Source of the DNA: an uncultured bacterium
GTDB lineage: Bacteria; Cyanobacteriota; Vampirovibrionia; Gastranaerophilales; Gastranaerophilaceae
Assembly: GCA_945833895.1 (NCBI GenBank)
Contig: CAMAGQ010000056.1
Location: 1-9,858 of the forward strand
Length of the DNA stretch: 9,858 nt
Reading direction: 5' to 3'
Position numbers and translations under genes: made by a program. Below are positions 1 to 6,242 of this stretch, piece after piece; the stretch's first letter is position 1; every line of letters starts with the position of its first letter. Under the pieces are notes generated by a model. It did no database searches. It saw only the letters and a list, made by a program, of their open reading frames with translations, and was not told the origin of the DNA.

Positions 1-298
1 TATCAAAATATATAGTCAATTTATATGTTCCGTTTTGTGATGTGGAAGTCATATAAATCATGTTATCAACACCGTTTAACTGTGCTTCAACAGGAGCAGC
101 AATCGTAGATTCTATAACGTCAGAACTTGCACCGGCATAAGTTGCTTGAACTACAACCTGTGGCGGCGTAATTGACGGATACTCTTCCAAAGGAAGAACT
201 TTAATCATTAACAATCCGGCAAGAAATATTACCAGAGAGATTACTATCGCCAATTTTGGTCTTTTTATAAATAAATTTCCTGTATTATTATCTGCCAT
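1..298 (-). CDS. RND efflux pump inner-membrane permease (AcrB/MexB-like), N-terminal part only
   Basis: The gene starts at ATG 298-296 and runs off the left edge of the window, so only about 99 of the usual ~1,030-1,060 residues are visible. The translation opens MADNNTGNLFIKRPKLAIVI, followed by a hydrophobic first transmembrane helix (about residues 15-35), then LPLEEYPSITPPQV, a YAGAS segment, an LNGVDNMIYM segment and a STSQNGTYKLTIYF segment. This order (RP before TM1, YP.I.PP.V, Y.GAS, LNGV..M.YM.S, then G...I...F) is the classic N-terminus of the HAE-1 class of RND permeases, which form the proton-driven trimeric pump of a tripartite efflux system. It begins one base after the stop of the membrane fusion protein gene, and its ribosome binding site AGGA (306-309) lies inside that gene, so the two are translationally linked. 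The substrate cannot be told from this part. Confidence 0.93.
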   Translation of the reverse strand, partial: MADNNTGNLFIKRPKLAIVISLVIFLAGLLMIKVLPLEEYPSITPPQVVVQATYAGASSDVIESTIAAPVEAQLNGVDNMIYMTSTSQNGTYKLTIYFD

Positions 299-299
299 T

Positions 300-1478
300 T
301 TATTTTCCTGATTTTTTCTCACCCGAATATAACGGTTTATTTAATTTTGCCATTTCTTCTTTCGATACGACTTTTACAGGCAAGCCCGGAATTACCTTCA
401 ATATTCCGTCAACAATTACCTTATCACCTGCTTTAATTCCTTCTTTTACAATCCAATTTTCACCTGATTGTCCTTGAAGTTTCAAATAAGTCAACTGCGG
501 CAAGCCTTTTTCATCAATTTTATAAACGTATTTGCCTTCTTGATTTTCTTGAACCGCAGTAACAGGAACGACAGGAACTTTAACCTTATTATTTGCATAA
601 ACTTTCACGTTAACAAATTCACCGTGAAGAAGTCTGTTTTTAGGATTTTGGAAAGTAGCCCTCAATGTTACAGTACCTGTGGAATCATCAACTTTGTTAT
701 CAATGAAATCCTGAACCCCGTCAAGTTCATACTTATCGCCGTTTTGGAAATACAATTCCGTTTTACGTCTTTCATCCGCCTTTTTATCGGATTTTGTCAA
801 CTCAAGGTATTCCCCGGACGGCAGCGGAAAAGTTACGTAAATCGGATTTGTACTGTTTATCGTTGTAAGCGAACCTGAAGTCGGGGTTACAAAGTTACCA
901 ATCGTAACATCAATAATACCAATTCTTCCGTCAACAGGAGCCTTAACCCTTGTGTAACCGAGGTTTCTGTTTGTATCGCTGTAATTTGATTGAGCAGCCT
1001 TCAACTGTGCCTGCAAAGCATCACGATTTGCAAGAATTTCATCATACCTTGATTTCGCAATGTAATCTTTTCTAACAAGTTCTTCTGCTCTGGCAAGTTG
1101 CTTATTCGCATAGTCTAACTGTGCTTTTATATTTTGAACATTAGCACCTGCTATACTTGATGCGTTTTGAAATTCGGCAGGTTCAATCAAAAACAGAGTT
1201 TCACCCGCTTTTACGTAATCGCCTTCTTTAAAATAACTTTTTTGTAAGTAGCCTGAAATTCTTGCAAGAATACTTACCTGATATTTAGAAACAATACGCC
1301 CCGGAGCCTCAAAACTTCGAACAATATCATTTTCCTGAACAGTTTCAACAACAACCTCAGGTGCAGGTCTTTTTTTTATCTGTTTTGAAAAATATGCAGA
1401 ATAAGCAAAACGCAAACCTACGGCAAGAAAAATCCCTGCAATTATTATAAGTATTATAAAAACAATTTTTGATTTCAT
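300..1478 (-). CDS. RND efflux membrane fusion protein (AcrA/MexA-like periplasmic adaptor)
   Basis: 392 residues, a normal length for the family. The N-terminus is a lysine-led hydrophobic helix (about residues 4-27) with no lipobox cysteine, so the protein is probably membrane-anchored by this helix rather than lipidated as AcrA is. Then come the first lipoyl half (about 58-95, including GRIVSKYQVSILARISGYL and FKEGDYVKAGETLFLI), an alpha-helical hairpin (about 98-168, rich in Ala, Gln, Leu and Lys), the second lipoyl half (about 172-195, YTRVKAPVDGRIG), a beta-barrel domain containing DSTGTVTLRATFQNP, and a membrane-proximal domain with VPVVPVTAVQ. It should bridge the inner-membrane pump to an outer-membrane channel. 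The adjacent permease gene starts one base downstream, as in acrAB-type operons. The ATG at 1478 is chosen for the GGGAG ribosome binding site 9 nt upstream and the typical N-terminus. No outer-membrane factor or dedicated regulator gene is in view. Confidence 0.95.
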   Translation of the reverse strand: MKSKIVFIILIIIAGIFLAVGLRFAYSAYFSKQIKKRPAPEVVVETVQENDIVRSFEAPGRIVSKYQVSILARISGYLQKSYFKEGDYVKAGETLFLIEPAEFQNASSIAGANVQNIKAQLDYANKQLARAEELVRKDYIAKSRYDEILANRDALQAQLKAAQSNYSDTNRNLGYTRVKAPVDGRIGIIDVTIGNFVTPTSGSLTTINSTNPIYVTFPLPSGEYLELTKSDKKADERRKTELYFQNGDKYELDGVQDFIDNKVDDSTGTVTLRATFQNPKNRLLHGEFVNVKVYANNKVKVPVVPVTAVQENQEGKYVYKIDEKGLPQLTYLKLQGQSGENWIVKEGIKAGDKVIVDGILKVIPGLPVKVVSKEEMAKLNKPLYSGEKKSGK

Positions 1479-1487
1479 ATTGCATAT

Positions 1488-1506
1488 CTCCCTTTGGGGT
1501 AAACCC
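1488..1506 (-). promoter_or_regulatory. Leader of the efflux operon: RBS and two overlapping small hairpins
   Basis: Read on the minus strand this stretch is GGG-TTTA-CCCC-AAA-GGG-AG. The last GGGAG (1488-1492) is the ribosome binding site of the membrane fusion protein gene. The CCCC block (1496-1499) can pair either with the upstream GGG (1504-1506, loop TTTA) or with the GGG of the ribosome binding site (1490-1492, loop AAA). The two pairings exclude each other. Each stem is only 3 bp of G-C, so stability is low and a regulatory role is a guess; the complementarity itself is seen directly. Confidence 0.3.
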
Positions 1507-1520
1507 TAATCAATATTCAT

Positions 1521-1550
1521 ATTTTAATATAAACCAGAATTATCTGTCAA
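1521..1550 (-). promoter_or_regulatory. Sigma-70-type promoter for the efflux operon, inside the 3' end of rdgB
   Basis: On the minus strand a perfect -35 TTGACA (1545-1550) is followed after 18 nt by the -10 TAAAAT (1521-1526, five of six matches). The -35 bases encode the last residues of RdgB. The predicted start is near 1514, giving a leader of about 36 nt before the ATG of the membrane fusion protein gene. This would allow efflux expression independent of the ilvD-uppS-rdgB cluster, although no terminator separates them and read-through is possible. Confidence 0.5.
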
Positions 1551-2130
1551 TTAGATTAATATTGATAAATTCAATCATTTTATTAAGAGCAAGACTTCTG
1601 TGTGATATTGTATTTTTTAAACTTTCAGGCATCTGAGCGATTGTAATATCATATCCGTTCGGAACAAACACCGGATCATACCCGAATCCGTTTAAGCCCG
1701 CCTGCCGAGTTGCTATTTGCCCATAACACTCTCCGATTTCTTGATTTAAAATATTTCCGTGCTTATCTACAAGTGTCATAGCACAAACAAATTTAGCCTT
1801 TCTATTAGCCGAATTGGCAAGATTTTTCAAAAGTTTGTCAATACGTTCTTGAGGGGTTGGAGCATATCTTGCAGAATACAGCCCCGGTTCACCGTTCAAG
1901 GCTTCAACGCAAAGCCCCGAATCATCAGCAAGCGAAATACTATCCGATAAAACAGCAGCATCTTTGGCTTTTATAAAAGAATTCTCTTGAAAGGTTTTGC
2001 CGTTTTCATCAGGGTCAAACCCCTCCGGCGGTAGAATAAACTCAATCCCCGAGCCTTTTGCTATTTCATTTATTTCTTTAACCTTGTGAACATTTCCCGT
2101 CGCAAAAACTATCTGTATCTTATTTTCCAT
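1540..2130 (-). CDS. rdgB: XTP/dITP pyrophosphatase (RdgB/HAM1, ITPase family)
   Basis: This 196-residue protein matches the normal length of the RdgB/HAM1 family, which hydrolyses dITP, ITP and XTP to monophosphates and keeps deaminated purines out of DNA and RNA. Visible family motifs, in order: ATGNVHK (10-16) at the nucleotide phosphate site, TFQEN (46-50), LADDSGL (67-73) with the expected catalytic/metal aspartates D69/D70, EPGLYSARYA (81-90), GFGYDP (148-153) at the base pocket and ISHR (175-178). No key residue is missing. The ATG overlaps the end of uppS by 11 nt, and its purine-rich AGAGAAG leader lies inside uppS, so the two are almost certainly cotranscribed and translationally coupled. 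The 3' end also carries the -35 box of the downstream efflux operon. Substrate preference within the noncanonical purine NTPs is inferred from the family. Confidence 0.96.
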   Translation of the reverse strand: MENKIQIVFATGNVHKVKEINEIAKGSGIEFILPPEGFDPDENGKTFQENSFIKAKDAAVLSDSISLADDSGLCVEALNGEPGLYSARYAPTPQERIDKLLKNLANSANRKAKFVCAMTLVDKHGNILNQEIGECYGQIATRQAGLNGFGYDPVFVPNGYDITIAQMPESLKNTISHRSLALNKMIEFININLIDR

Positions 2131-2833
2131 ATCTTCTCTGCCTCATTTTAAATTCTTCAATACACATTTTGAGTAAATTCTTATTAAATTCAGGCCAAAA
2201 TTCTTCTCTGATAATTATTTCAGAATACGCAATCTGCCACAGTAAATAATTTGAAATTCTTTTTTCACCGCCTGTTCTGACTAAAATATCAGGGTCAGGA
2301 ACTCCTTTTGTGTACAAATAATCAGAAATAAGTTCAGGGGTGATTTTATCAGACGGAACATTGTCTTGAACAATTTTTCGGACAGCGTGTGTAATTTCAT
2401 CCCTTGCACCGTAATTCAAAGCGATTTGCAAAACTACACCCGTGTTATTTTTTGTTGTTTCAACAGCGTTTGCCGTAACCTTTTGTAATTTTTCGGAAAG
2501 CCTTGTTAAATCACCGATAAAATGAATTTGAACCCCTTCTTTGTGCATTTCATCAAGTTCGTTTTTCAAAGTAACCGCAACTAAATCCATAAGAAAATCA
2601 ACTTCTTCCTGCTTTCTGTTCCAGTTTTCGGTTGAAAAAGCGTACACCGTCAAATACTTGACCCCAAAGTCTTTACACGCACGCAGGGTATTTTTTAAGG
2701 CTTCAACACCTTTTTTATGTCCCATTGCTGACGGTAGATTTTTTTCTTTTGCCCAACGGCGGTTTCCGTCCATAATTATCGCGATATGCTTTAAATTTGT
2801 TTCTTTTACAATATTTTTAATTTCGCTATCCAT
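2120..2833 (-). CDS. uppS: Di-trans,poly-cis-undecaprenyl diphosphate synthase (cis-prenyltransferase)
   Basis: A soluble enzyme that extends farnesyl diphosphate with isopentenyl diphosphate to make the C55 carrier lipid for peptidoglycan and surface polysaccharides. Starting at ATG 2833 it has 237 residues, typical for UppS. Motifs: HIAIIMDGNRRWA (16-28) with the catalytic Asp22, GHKKG (38-42), YAFSTENWNR (64-73), FIGD (105-108), ALNYGARDEI (138-147), and PDPDILVRTGGEKRISNYLL followed by WQIAYSE (199-205), where the RTxGE..R.SN segment binds diphosphate and E205 lies at the metal site. Most family members read RTSGE; here it is RTGGE, a mild change. An in-frame ATG at 2839 abuts the ribosome binding site (GGG, 2840-2842) with no spacing, so the ATG at 2833, 6 nt away, is preferred. 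It follows ilvD by 15 nt and overlaps rdgB, forming one operon. Confidence 0.96.
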   Translation of the reverse strand: MDSEIKNIVKETNLKHIAIIMDGNRRWAKEKNLPSAMGHKKGVEALKNTLRACKDFGVKYLTVYAFSTENWNRKQEEVDFLMDLVAVTLKNELDEMHKEGVQIHFIGDLTRLSEKLQKVTANAVETTKNNTGVVLQIALNYGARDEITHAVRKIVQDNVPSDKITPELISDYLYTKGVPDPDILVRTGGEKRISNYLLWQIAYSEIIIREEFWPEFNKNLLKMCIEEFKMRQRRYGK

Positions 2834-2839
2834 ATTCAT

Positions 2840-2847
2840 CCCTTTTT
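2840..2847 (-). promoter_or_regulatory. Ribosome binding site that decides the uppS start
   Basis: The minus strand reads AAAAAGGG followed directly by ATGAATATG. The first ATG (2839) touches the GGG and the second (2833) has a 6-nt gap. Normal Shine-Dalgarno spacing therefore favours the second, shortening the protein by two residues. Confidence 0.6.
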
Positions 2848-2848
2848 G

Positions 2849-4504
2849 CTAAACAATTGCACCATGTGAGGCATCTTGAACGTTTTTAGCGTATTTTGCA
2901 AGATAACCCGATTGGCATTTTAATTCAAACGGCTTTAATTCACTTCTTCTTTTTGAAAGTTCATCATCCGAAACAAGAAGTGTAATCCTTTGAGAATTTA
3001 TATCAATTTTAATTTTATCACCGTCTTTTACCAAAGCGATTTCACCGCCTTCAGCGGCTTCCGGCACAATATGACCGACACAAATTCCACGAGTTGCACC
3101 TGAAAATCTGCCGTCGGTAATCAATGCACACTTTTTACCCAAACCTTTTCCGACAAGTAAAGATGTCGGAGCAAGCATTTCACGCATTCCGGGGCCGCCT
3201 TTTGGGCCTTCATAACGAATTACTATAACATCGCCTTCTTTTATCAAATCATTTTCAAGTGCATACATTGCATCTTCTTCGCTGTCAAAGGTTTTCGCAC
3301 ATCCGCAAAATTCGTAGCAATCTGAATCTACCCCCGAGGTTTTGATTACACAGCCGCCTTTTGCTAAGTTTCCGTACAAAACAGCAAGCCCCGCTTTTGT
3401 ATAGGCAGAATTCTTGTAATACGGGATTATTGACGTATCAATCAAAGCCTTTTCACCTATTTCAAATGTTGTACTTCCTGATAAAGTTTTAGTATCGTTC
3501 AACAATTTCGCAGAGTTAAGCGACTTTATAACGGCAGGAACACCGCCTGCATAATGAAAATCAGCCATTGTAAGTGTTGATGACGGATTAATTTTAACAA
3601 TCTGGTGAACTTTTTGTGCCAATTCGTTAAAATCGTCAAGAGTAACGTCAATCCCGCCCGCGTTTGCGATTGCAAGAGTATGCAGGAAGGTGTTAGTTGA
3701 ACCGCCAAGTGCCAAATCAGCAGTAATCATATTTCGCAGACTTTCTTTTGTAATAATATCGGCAGGTTTAATATCATCTTTTACAAGTTCGACAATCCGC
3801 ATCCCCGACTCAAACGCAATACGTCTTTTTAGAGCAGAAACAGCCGAAGATGAAGAACAAAACGGCAGACTCATTCCTAAAATTTCGGTTAAACAAGCCA
3901 TTGTATTTGCGGTGTACATGCCTTGACACGAACCCGCAGAAGGGCAAGAGGCTTCTTCCATCGCAAGAAGTTCGTCTTCAGAAATCTCGCCTTTTCTATA
4001 TTTTCCGACAGCCTCAAATGAACCTGTCACCATAGTTAATTTATGATGTCCCTGGCATTCCCCGTCAAGCATTGGTCCTGCCGTTACAACAATAGTCGGA
4101 ATATTTATCCTGAGTGCTGCGATAAGCATTCCCGGAGTTATTTTATCGCAGTTTGAAAGCAATACCAGCCCGTCAAGTTGATGTGCTTCCGAAACGGTTT
4201 CAACACAATCTGCAATCAAATCTCTTGAAGGCAGAGAATATCTCATTCCGCAATGCCCCATGGCAATTCCGTCACATACAGCGGGAACACCAAAAATAAA
4301 AGATTGACCGCCTGCAGAGTGAATACCTTTTTCAATTTGACGTTCCAAATCTCTCATTCCGATATGCCCCGGAACTAAATCCGAAAACGAACTTGCAATC
4401 CCGATAAACGGCTTATCCATATTACTTTTGCTTACCCCTGTCGCCATCAAAAGTCCACGGTGAGGAGTTCTTGCTAATCCTTTTTTTATACTGTCACTTC
4501 GCAT
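2849..4504 (-). CDS. ilvD: Dihydroxy-acid dehydratase
   Basis: Catalyses dehydration of 2,3-dihydroxy-isovalerate and 2,3-dihydroxy-3-methylvalerate, the third step of valine/isoleucine synthesis shared with leucine and pantothenate. Starting at ATG 4504 it has 551 residues, the usual size, and opens MRSDSIKKGLARTPHR as IlvD proteins do. Iron-sulfur cysteine candidates are C77 (AVCDGIAMGH), C119 (SNCDKITPG) and C193 (CPSAGSCQG, 187-195). Further motifs are GMRYSLPSRDLIAD, GGSTNT, GPKGGPGMRE, TDGRFSGATRG and the GAIV tail. Position 46 in LVPGHIG is Gly, where many [2Fe-2S] members have Cys, and C77 probably substitutes; cluster type is not decidable here. An upstream in-frame TTG (4540) would add 12 residues but falls within promoter-like sequence and lacks family support. 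No other ilv gene is adjacent; it instead heads a cluster with uppS and rdgB. Edd (phosphogluconate dehydratase) is less likely given length and motifs. Confidence 0.96.
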   Translation of the reverse strand: MRSDSIKKGLARTPHRGLLMATGVSKSNMDKPFIGIASSFSDLVPGHIGMRDLERQIEKGIHSAGGQSFIFGVPAVCDGIAMGHCGMRYSLPSRDLIADCVETVSEAHQLDGLVLLSNCDKITPGMLIAALRINIPTIVVTAGPMLDGECQGHHKLTMVTGSFEAVGKYRKGEISEDELLAMEEASCPSAGSCQGMYTANTMACLTEILGMSLPFCSSSSAVSALKRRIAFESGMRIVELVKDDIKPADIITKESLRNMITADLALGGSTNTFLHTLAIANAGGIDVTLDDFNELAQKVHQIVKINPSSTLTMADFHYAGGVPAVIKSLNSAKLLNDTKTLSGSTTFEIGEKALIDTSIIPYYKNSAYTKAGLAVLYGNLAKGGCVIKTSGVDSDCYEFCGCAKTFDSEEDAMYALENDLIKEGDVIVIRYEGPKGGPGMREMLAPTSLLVGKGLGKKCALITDGRFSGATRGICVGHIVPEAAEGGEIALVKDGDKIKIDINSQRITLLVSDDELSKRRSELKPFELKCQSGYLAKYAKNVQDASHGAIV

Positions 4505-4509
4505 AAATA

Positions 4510-4549
4510 CACCAATCCCTTCGGTACAATTATATACCAAACAGGTTTG
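4510..4549 (-). promoter_or_regulatory. Putative ilvD promoter with two palindromes
   Basis: The 56-bp gap between the PilZ gene and ilvD holds a perfect TATAAT (4529-4534) on the minus strand, with a predicted start near 4522. No convincing -35 is present at 16-18 bp. The -10 lies in an imperfect palindrome with GGTA/TACC arms (about 4522-4538). Immediately upstream is a perfect 5-2-5 inverted repeat, CAAACAGGTTTG (4538-4549), in the usual position for an operator. Downstream, GGTG (4510-4513) lies 5 nt before the ATG and AAGGG (4517-4521) lies 12 nt before it; the former has the better spacing. Confidence 0.4.
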
Positions 4550-4560
4550 AAATGTATAAA

Positions 4561-5217
4561 TTACATCGGGGCTAATTTCGTTTTTAAAATTCCGCTGTCA
4601 AACTCTAAAAGACTGCTTAAATAAACTAATTTATCGTCGTTTTTTGCATCAGTATTGACGAATTTTCCGCCAACTCTTCCGTTTTTGCTTGCAACAATCT
4701 TCAAATCCGTTTTAACCACTGTGTTTCCGTATTGAATTTTTACAGGCACTTCGTCGTTTACCTTGAGAACCTTGCTGTATCCGCCAACTCCGCCACGTGA
4801 AATATCAATAACGGAAAGTTTTACACCCTTACTTGTTCCTGCAGCAGGAAACATTGTAACAACAACCGGTTTACCGAGTTTGGCACAATTGAACCGCATA
4901 TTTTCTCTTCGGTCGTCTTTTAATAAACTTACGGTAATTTCATTGTGATTTTTTACAAAAGCCGCTCTTGCCTGATTTTGACGTTCTTTTTCAGCCATAA
5001 TGAGTTTATTTTTCTGCAAATGTTGTTTATAAATTTGCAAATTCTTAGCCGCCGCAGCCTTTGAAGAAACCTCGGTCGGCATCTTTGGAATTTGATATTT
5101 AACCCTAAAATACGGCTGATTATTCGGCACTGCATTACTTGCGGGAACGCCGTAAGAAAGAATGAAAAATCCTAATATTAACGATATACAAAATTTTTTC
5201 TTCAATGAACTACCCAA
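4561..5217 (-). CDS. PilZ-domain protein with N-terminal signal peptide
   Basis: A 218-residue protein of unknown specific role. Residues 6-8 are lysines, followed by a hydrophobic stretch (about 10-23) and PASNA (25-29), which together look like a Sec signal peptide cleaved near residue 29. A charged, Ala/Lys/Gln-rich linker (about 45-95) is probably helical. The rest (about 100-205) resembles a PilZ domain: RRENMR (103-108) supplies the RxxxR motif and VIDISRGGVGG (136-146) the D/NxSxxG motif that together bind cyclic di-GMP. A cytoplasmic ligand paired with an export signal is odd. There is no ATG near the start; TTG at 5217 gives MGSSLKKKFC, and TTG at 5205 gives MKKKFCISLI, an equally good or better signal-peptide start with a weak GGGT box 6 nt upstream. 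It is flanked by ribF (84 nt away) and ilvD (56 nt away), neither of which suggests its job. Confidence 0.78.
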   Translation of the reverse strand: MGSSLKKKFCISLILGFFILSYGVPASNAVPNNQPYFRVKYQIPKMPTEVSSKAAAAKNLQIYKQHLQKNKLIMAEKERQNQARAAFVKNHNEITVSLLKDDRRENMRFNCAKLGKPVVVTMFPAAGTSKGVKLSVIDISRGGVGGYSKVLKVNDEVPVKIQYGNTVVKTDLKIVASKNGRVGGKFVNTDAKNDDKLVYLSSLLEFDSGILKTKLAPM

Positions 5218-5300
5218 TAAACTTACGCACTAAATATAAAACATCTCAAAACTTTTAATTTACATTTTTTTGATAATTATTAACTTTTTGTTACGTTGAA

Positions 5301-6203
5301 TTATTTCAATGAATTTATATCGATAGTAATTTGCAACTTTAACTGGTCGATATTTTCAAACTTAATTTCATCTCTGATTTTGCGGTTAAATTCAATTTTA
5401 ATATCTTGACCGTACAAGTTTTCGTCAAAGTTCAAAATATGCACCTCAAATGTTGTAATCCCCGAATCCGTAACAGTCGGACAAATTCCGTAATTAGCAA
5501 TACCACGCTGTCTTGAACCGTTTGGAAGAATCACGTTAACATCATAAACTCCACGTGGCGGCTGAATTATCTCAAGCGGATAAAAAATATTTGCGGTCGC
5601 AAAACCGATTTTATGCCCCTTGCCCTTACCTTTTTGAACAGTTCCCTCAATCGTAAATTTACGCCCCAATAAAGACTTTGCAAGTTCTACATTCCCTGAT
5701 TTGATATAATTTCTTATAGCGGTAGAACTGATTTTTACACCGTACAAATTGATTGCAGGAGTGGCAAAATAACAATAATTATATTTTTTCTGCCATTCGG
5801 TTAAAAGATTAACGTTTCCTGATTTATTTTTACCGAAAAAGTGAGAAAAACCCGTCGTTATCGCAACAGGCGAAAAATATTTAACCAGAATATCTCTCAC
5901 ATACTCTTCGGCCGACAAATCTTTTATCTTTTCAAAATCAAGTTCAATGACATAATCAACGCCTAAACTCTCAAGAAGTTTATATTTATCCTCAGATGTC
6001 AAAATGTATTTAGGTGCTTGAACCCCTTGCAAATAACAAAACGGATGATGCCTAAAGGTTACAACCGCTGATTTATAACCGTTTTCTTGAGCATAATCAA
6101 CGGCACAACCGATAACCGCCTGATGTCCAAGGTGCAAACCGTCGAAAAATCCCAGAGCCAGTGACAAATTTGGAATTACTTTTAACTCTCTTACTATTTC
6201 CAT
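5301..6203 (-). CDS. ribF: Bifunctional riboflavin kinase / FAD synthetase
   Basis: Converts riboflavin to FMN and then to FAD. At 300 residues it has the normal two-domain bacterial length. The N-terminal FMN adenylyltransferase domain shows GFFDGLHLGH (18-27), the HP of the 49-55 segment, GFSHFFGKNKSGN (118-130) and ISSTAIR (158-164). The C-terminal riboflavin kinase domain shows GHKIGFATAN (196-205), RGVY (217-220), ANYGICPT (236-243), the expected catalytic Glu253 in TFEVHIL, LYG (263-265) and a final IRDE/KF region. Two usually conserved positions are changed: the Pro of the PTAN motif is Ala (FATAN) and the Arg usual in the GxRPT motif is Cys (GICPT). The Thr and Asn that coordinate Mg-ATP remain, so activity is likely. 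No Shine-Dalgarno sequence precedes the ATG and a TATAAT lies 6 nt upstream. Confidence 0.95.
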   Translation of the reverse strand: MEIVRELKVIPNLSLALGFFDGLHLGHQAVIGCAVDYAQENGYKSAVVTFRHHPFCYLQGVQAPKYILTSEDKYKLLESLGVDYVIELDFEKIKDLSAEEYVRDILVKYFSPVAITTGFSHFFGKNKSGNVNLLTEWQKKYNYCYFATPAINLYGVKISSTAIRNYIKSGNVELAKSLLGRKFTIEGTVQKGKGKGHKIGFATANIFYPLEIIQPPRGVYDVNVILPNGSRQRGIANYGICPTVTDSGITTFEVHILNFDENLYGQDIKIEFNRKIRDEIKFENIDQLKLQITIDINSLK

Positions 6204-6209
6204 ATCAAA

Positions 6210-6239
6210 ATTATACCCGAATTAGATTCAATAAAACAA
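6210..6239 (-). promoter_or_regulatory. Putative ribF promoter positioned for a leaderless mRNA
   Basis: On the minus strand a perfect -10 TATAAT (6210-6215) is separated from the ribF ATG by exactly 6 nt, so the canonical start site is the A of the ATG itself. A weak -35 TTGTTT (6234-6239) lies 18 nt further upstream. No ribosome binding site is present. The short gap to the transporter gene (39 nt) shows no terminator, so read-through from 7529-6243 may also occur. Confidence 0.45.
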
Positions 6240-6242
6240 GAC

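Noticed and set aside
468..878. Open frame on the plus strand opposite the membrane fusion protein gene
   Set aside because: It is antisense to a confidently identified gene, has a low-complexity Phe/Ile/Asn-rich translation and shows no recognisable domain.
4505..4540. N-terminal extension of IlvD from a TTG at 4540
   Set aside because: IlvD proteins begin at the MRSD segment, and the extension overlaps promoter-like DNA.
4538..4549. CAAACAGGTTTG as a terminator for the PilZ gene
   Set aside because: The 2-nt loop cannot fold well as RNA and no T-run follows; an operator reading fits better.
5270..5283. Near-palindrome TTGATAATTATTAA between ribF and the PilZ gene as a terminator
   Set aside because: It consists only of A/T pairs apart from one mismatch, has no loop and no G-C stem, and is likely AT-rich chance.
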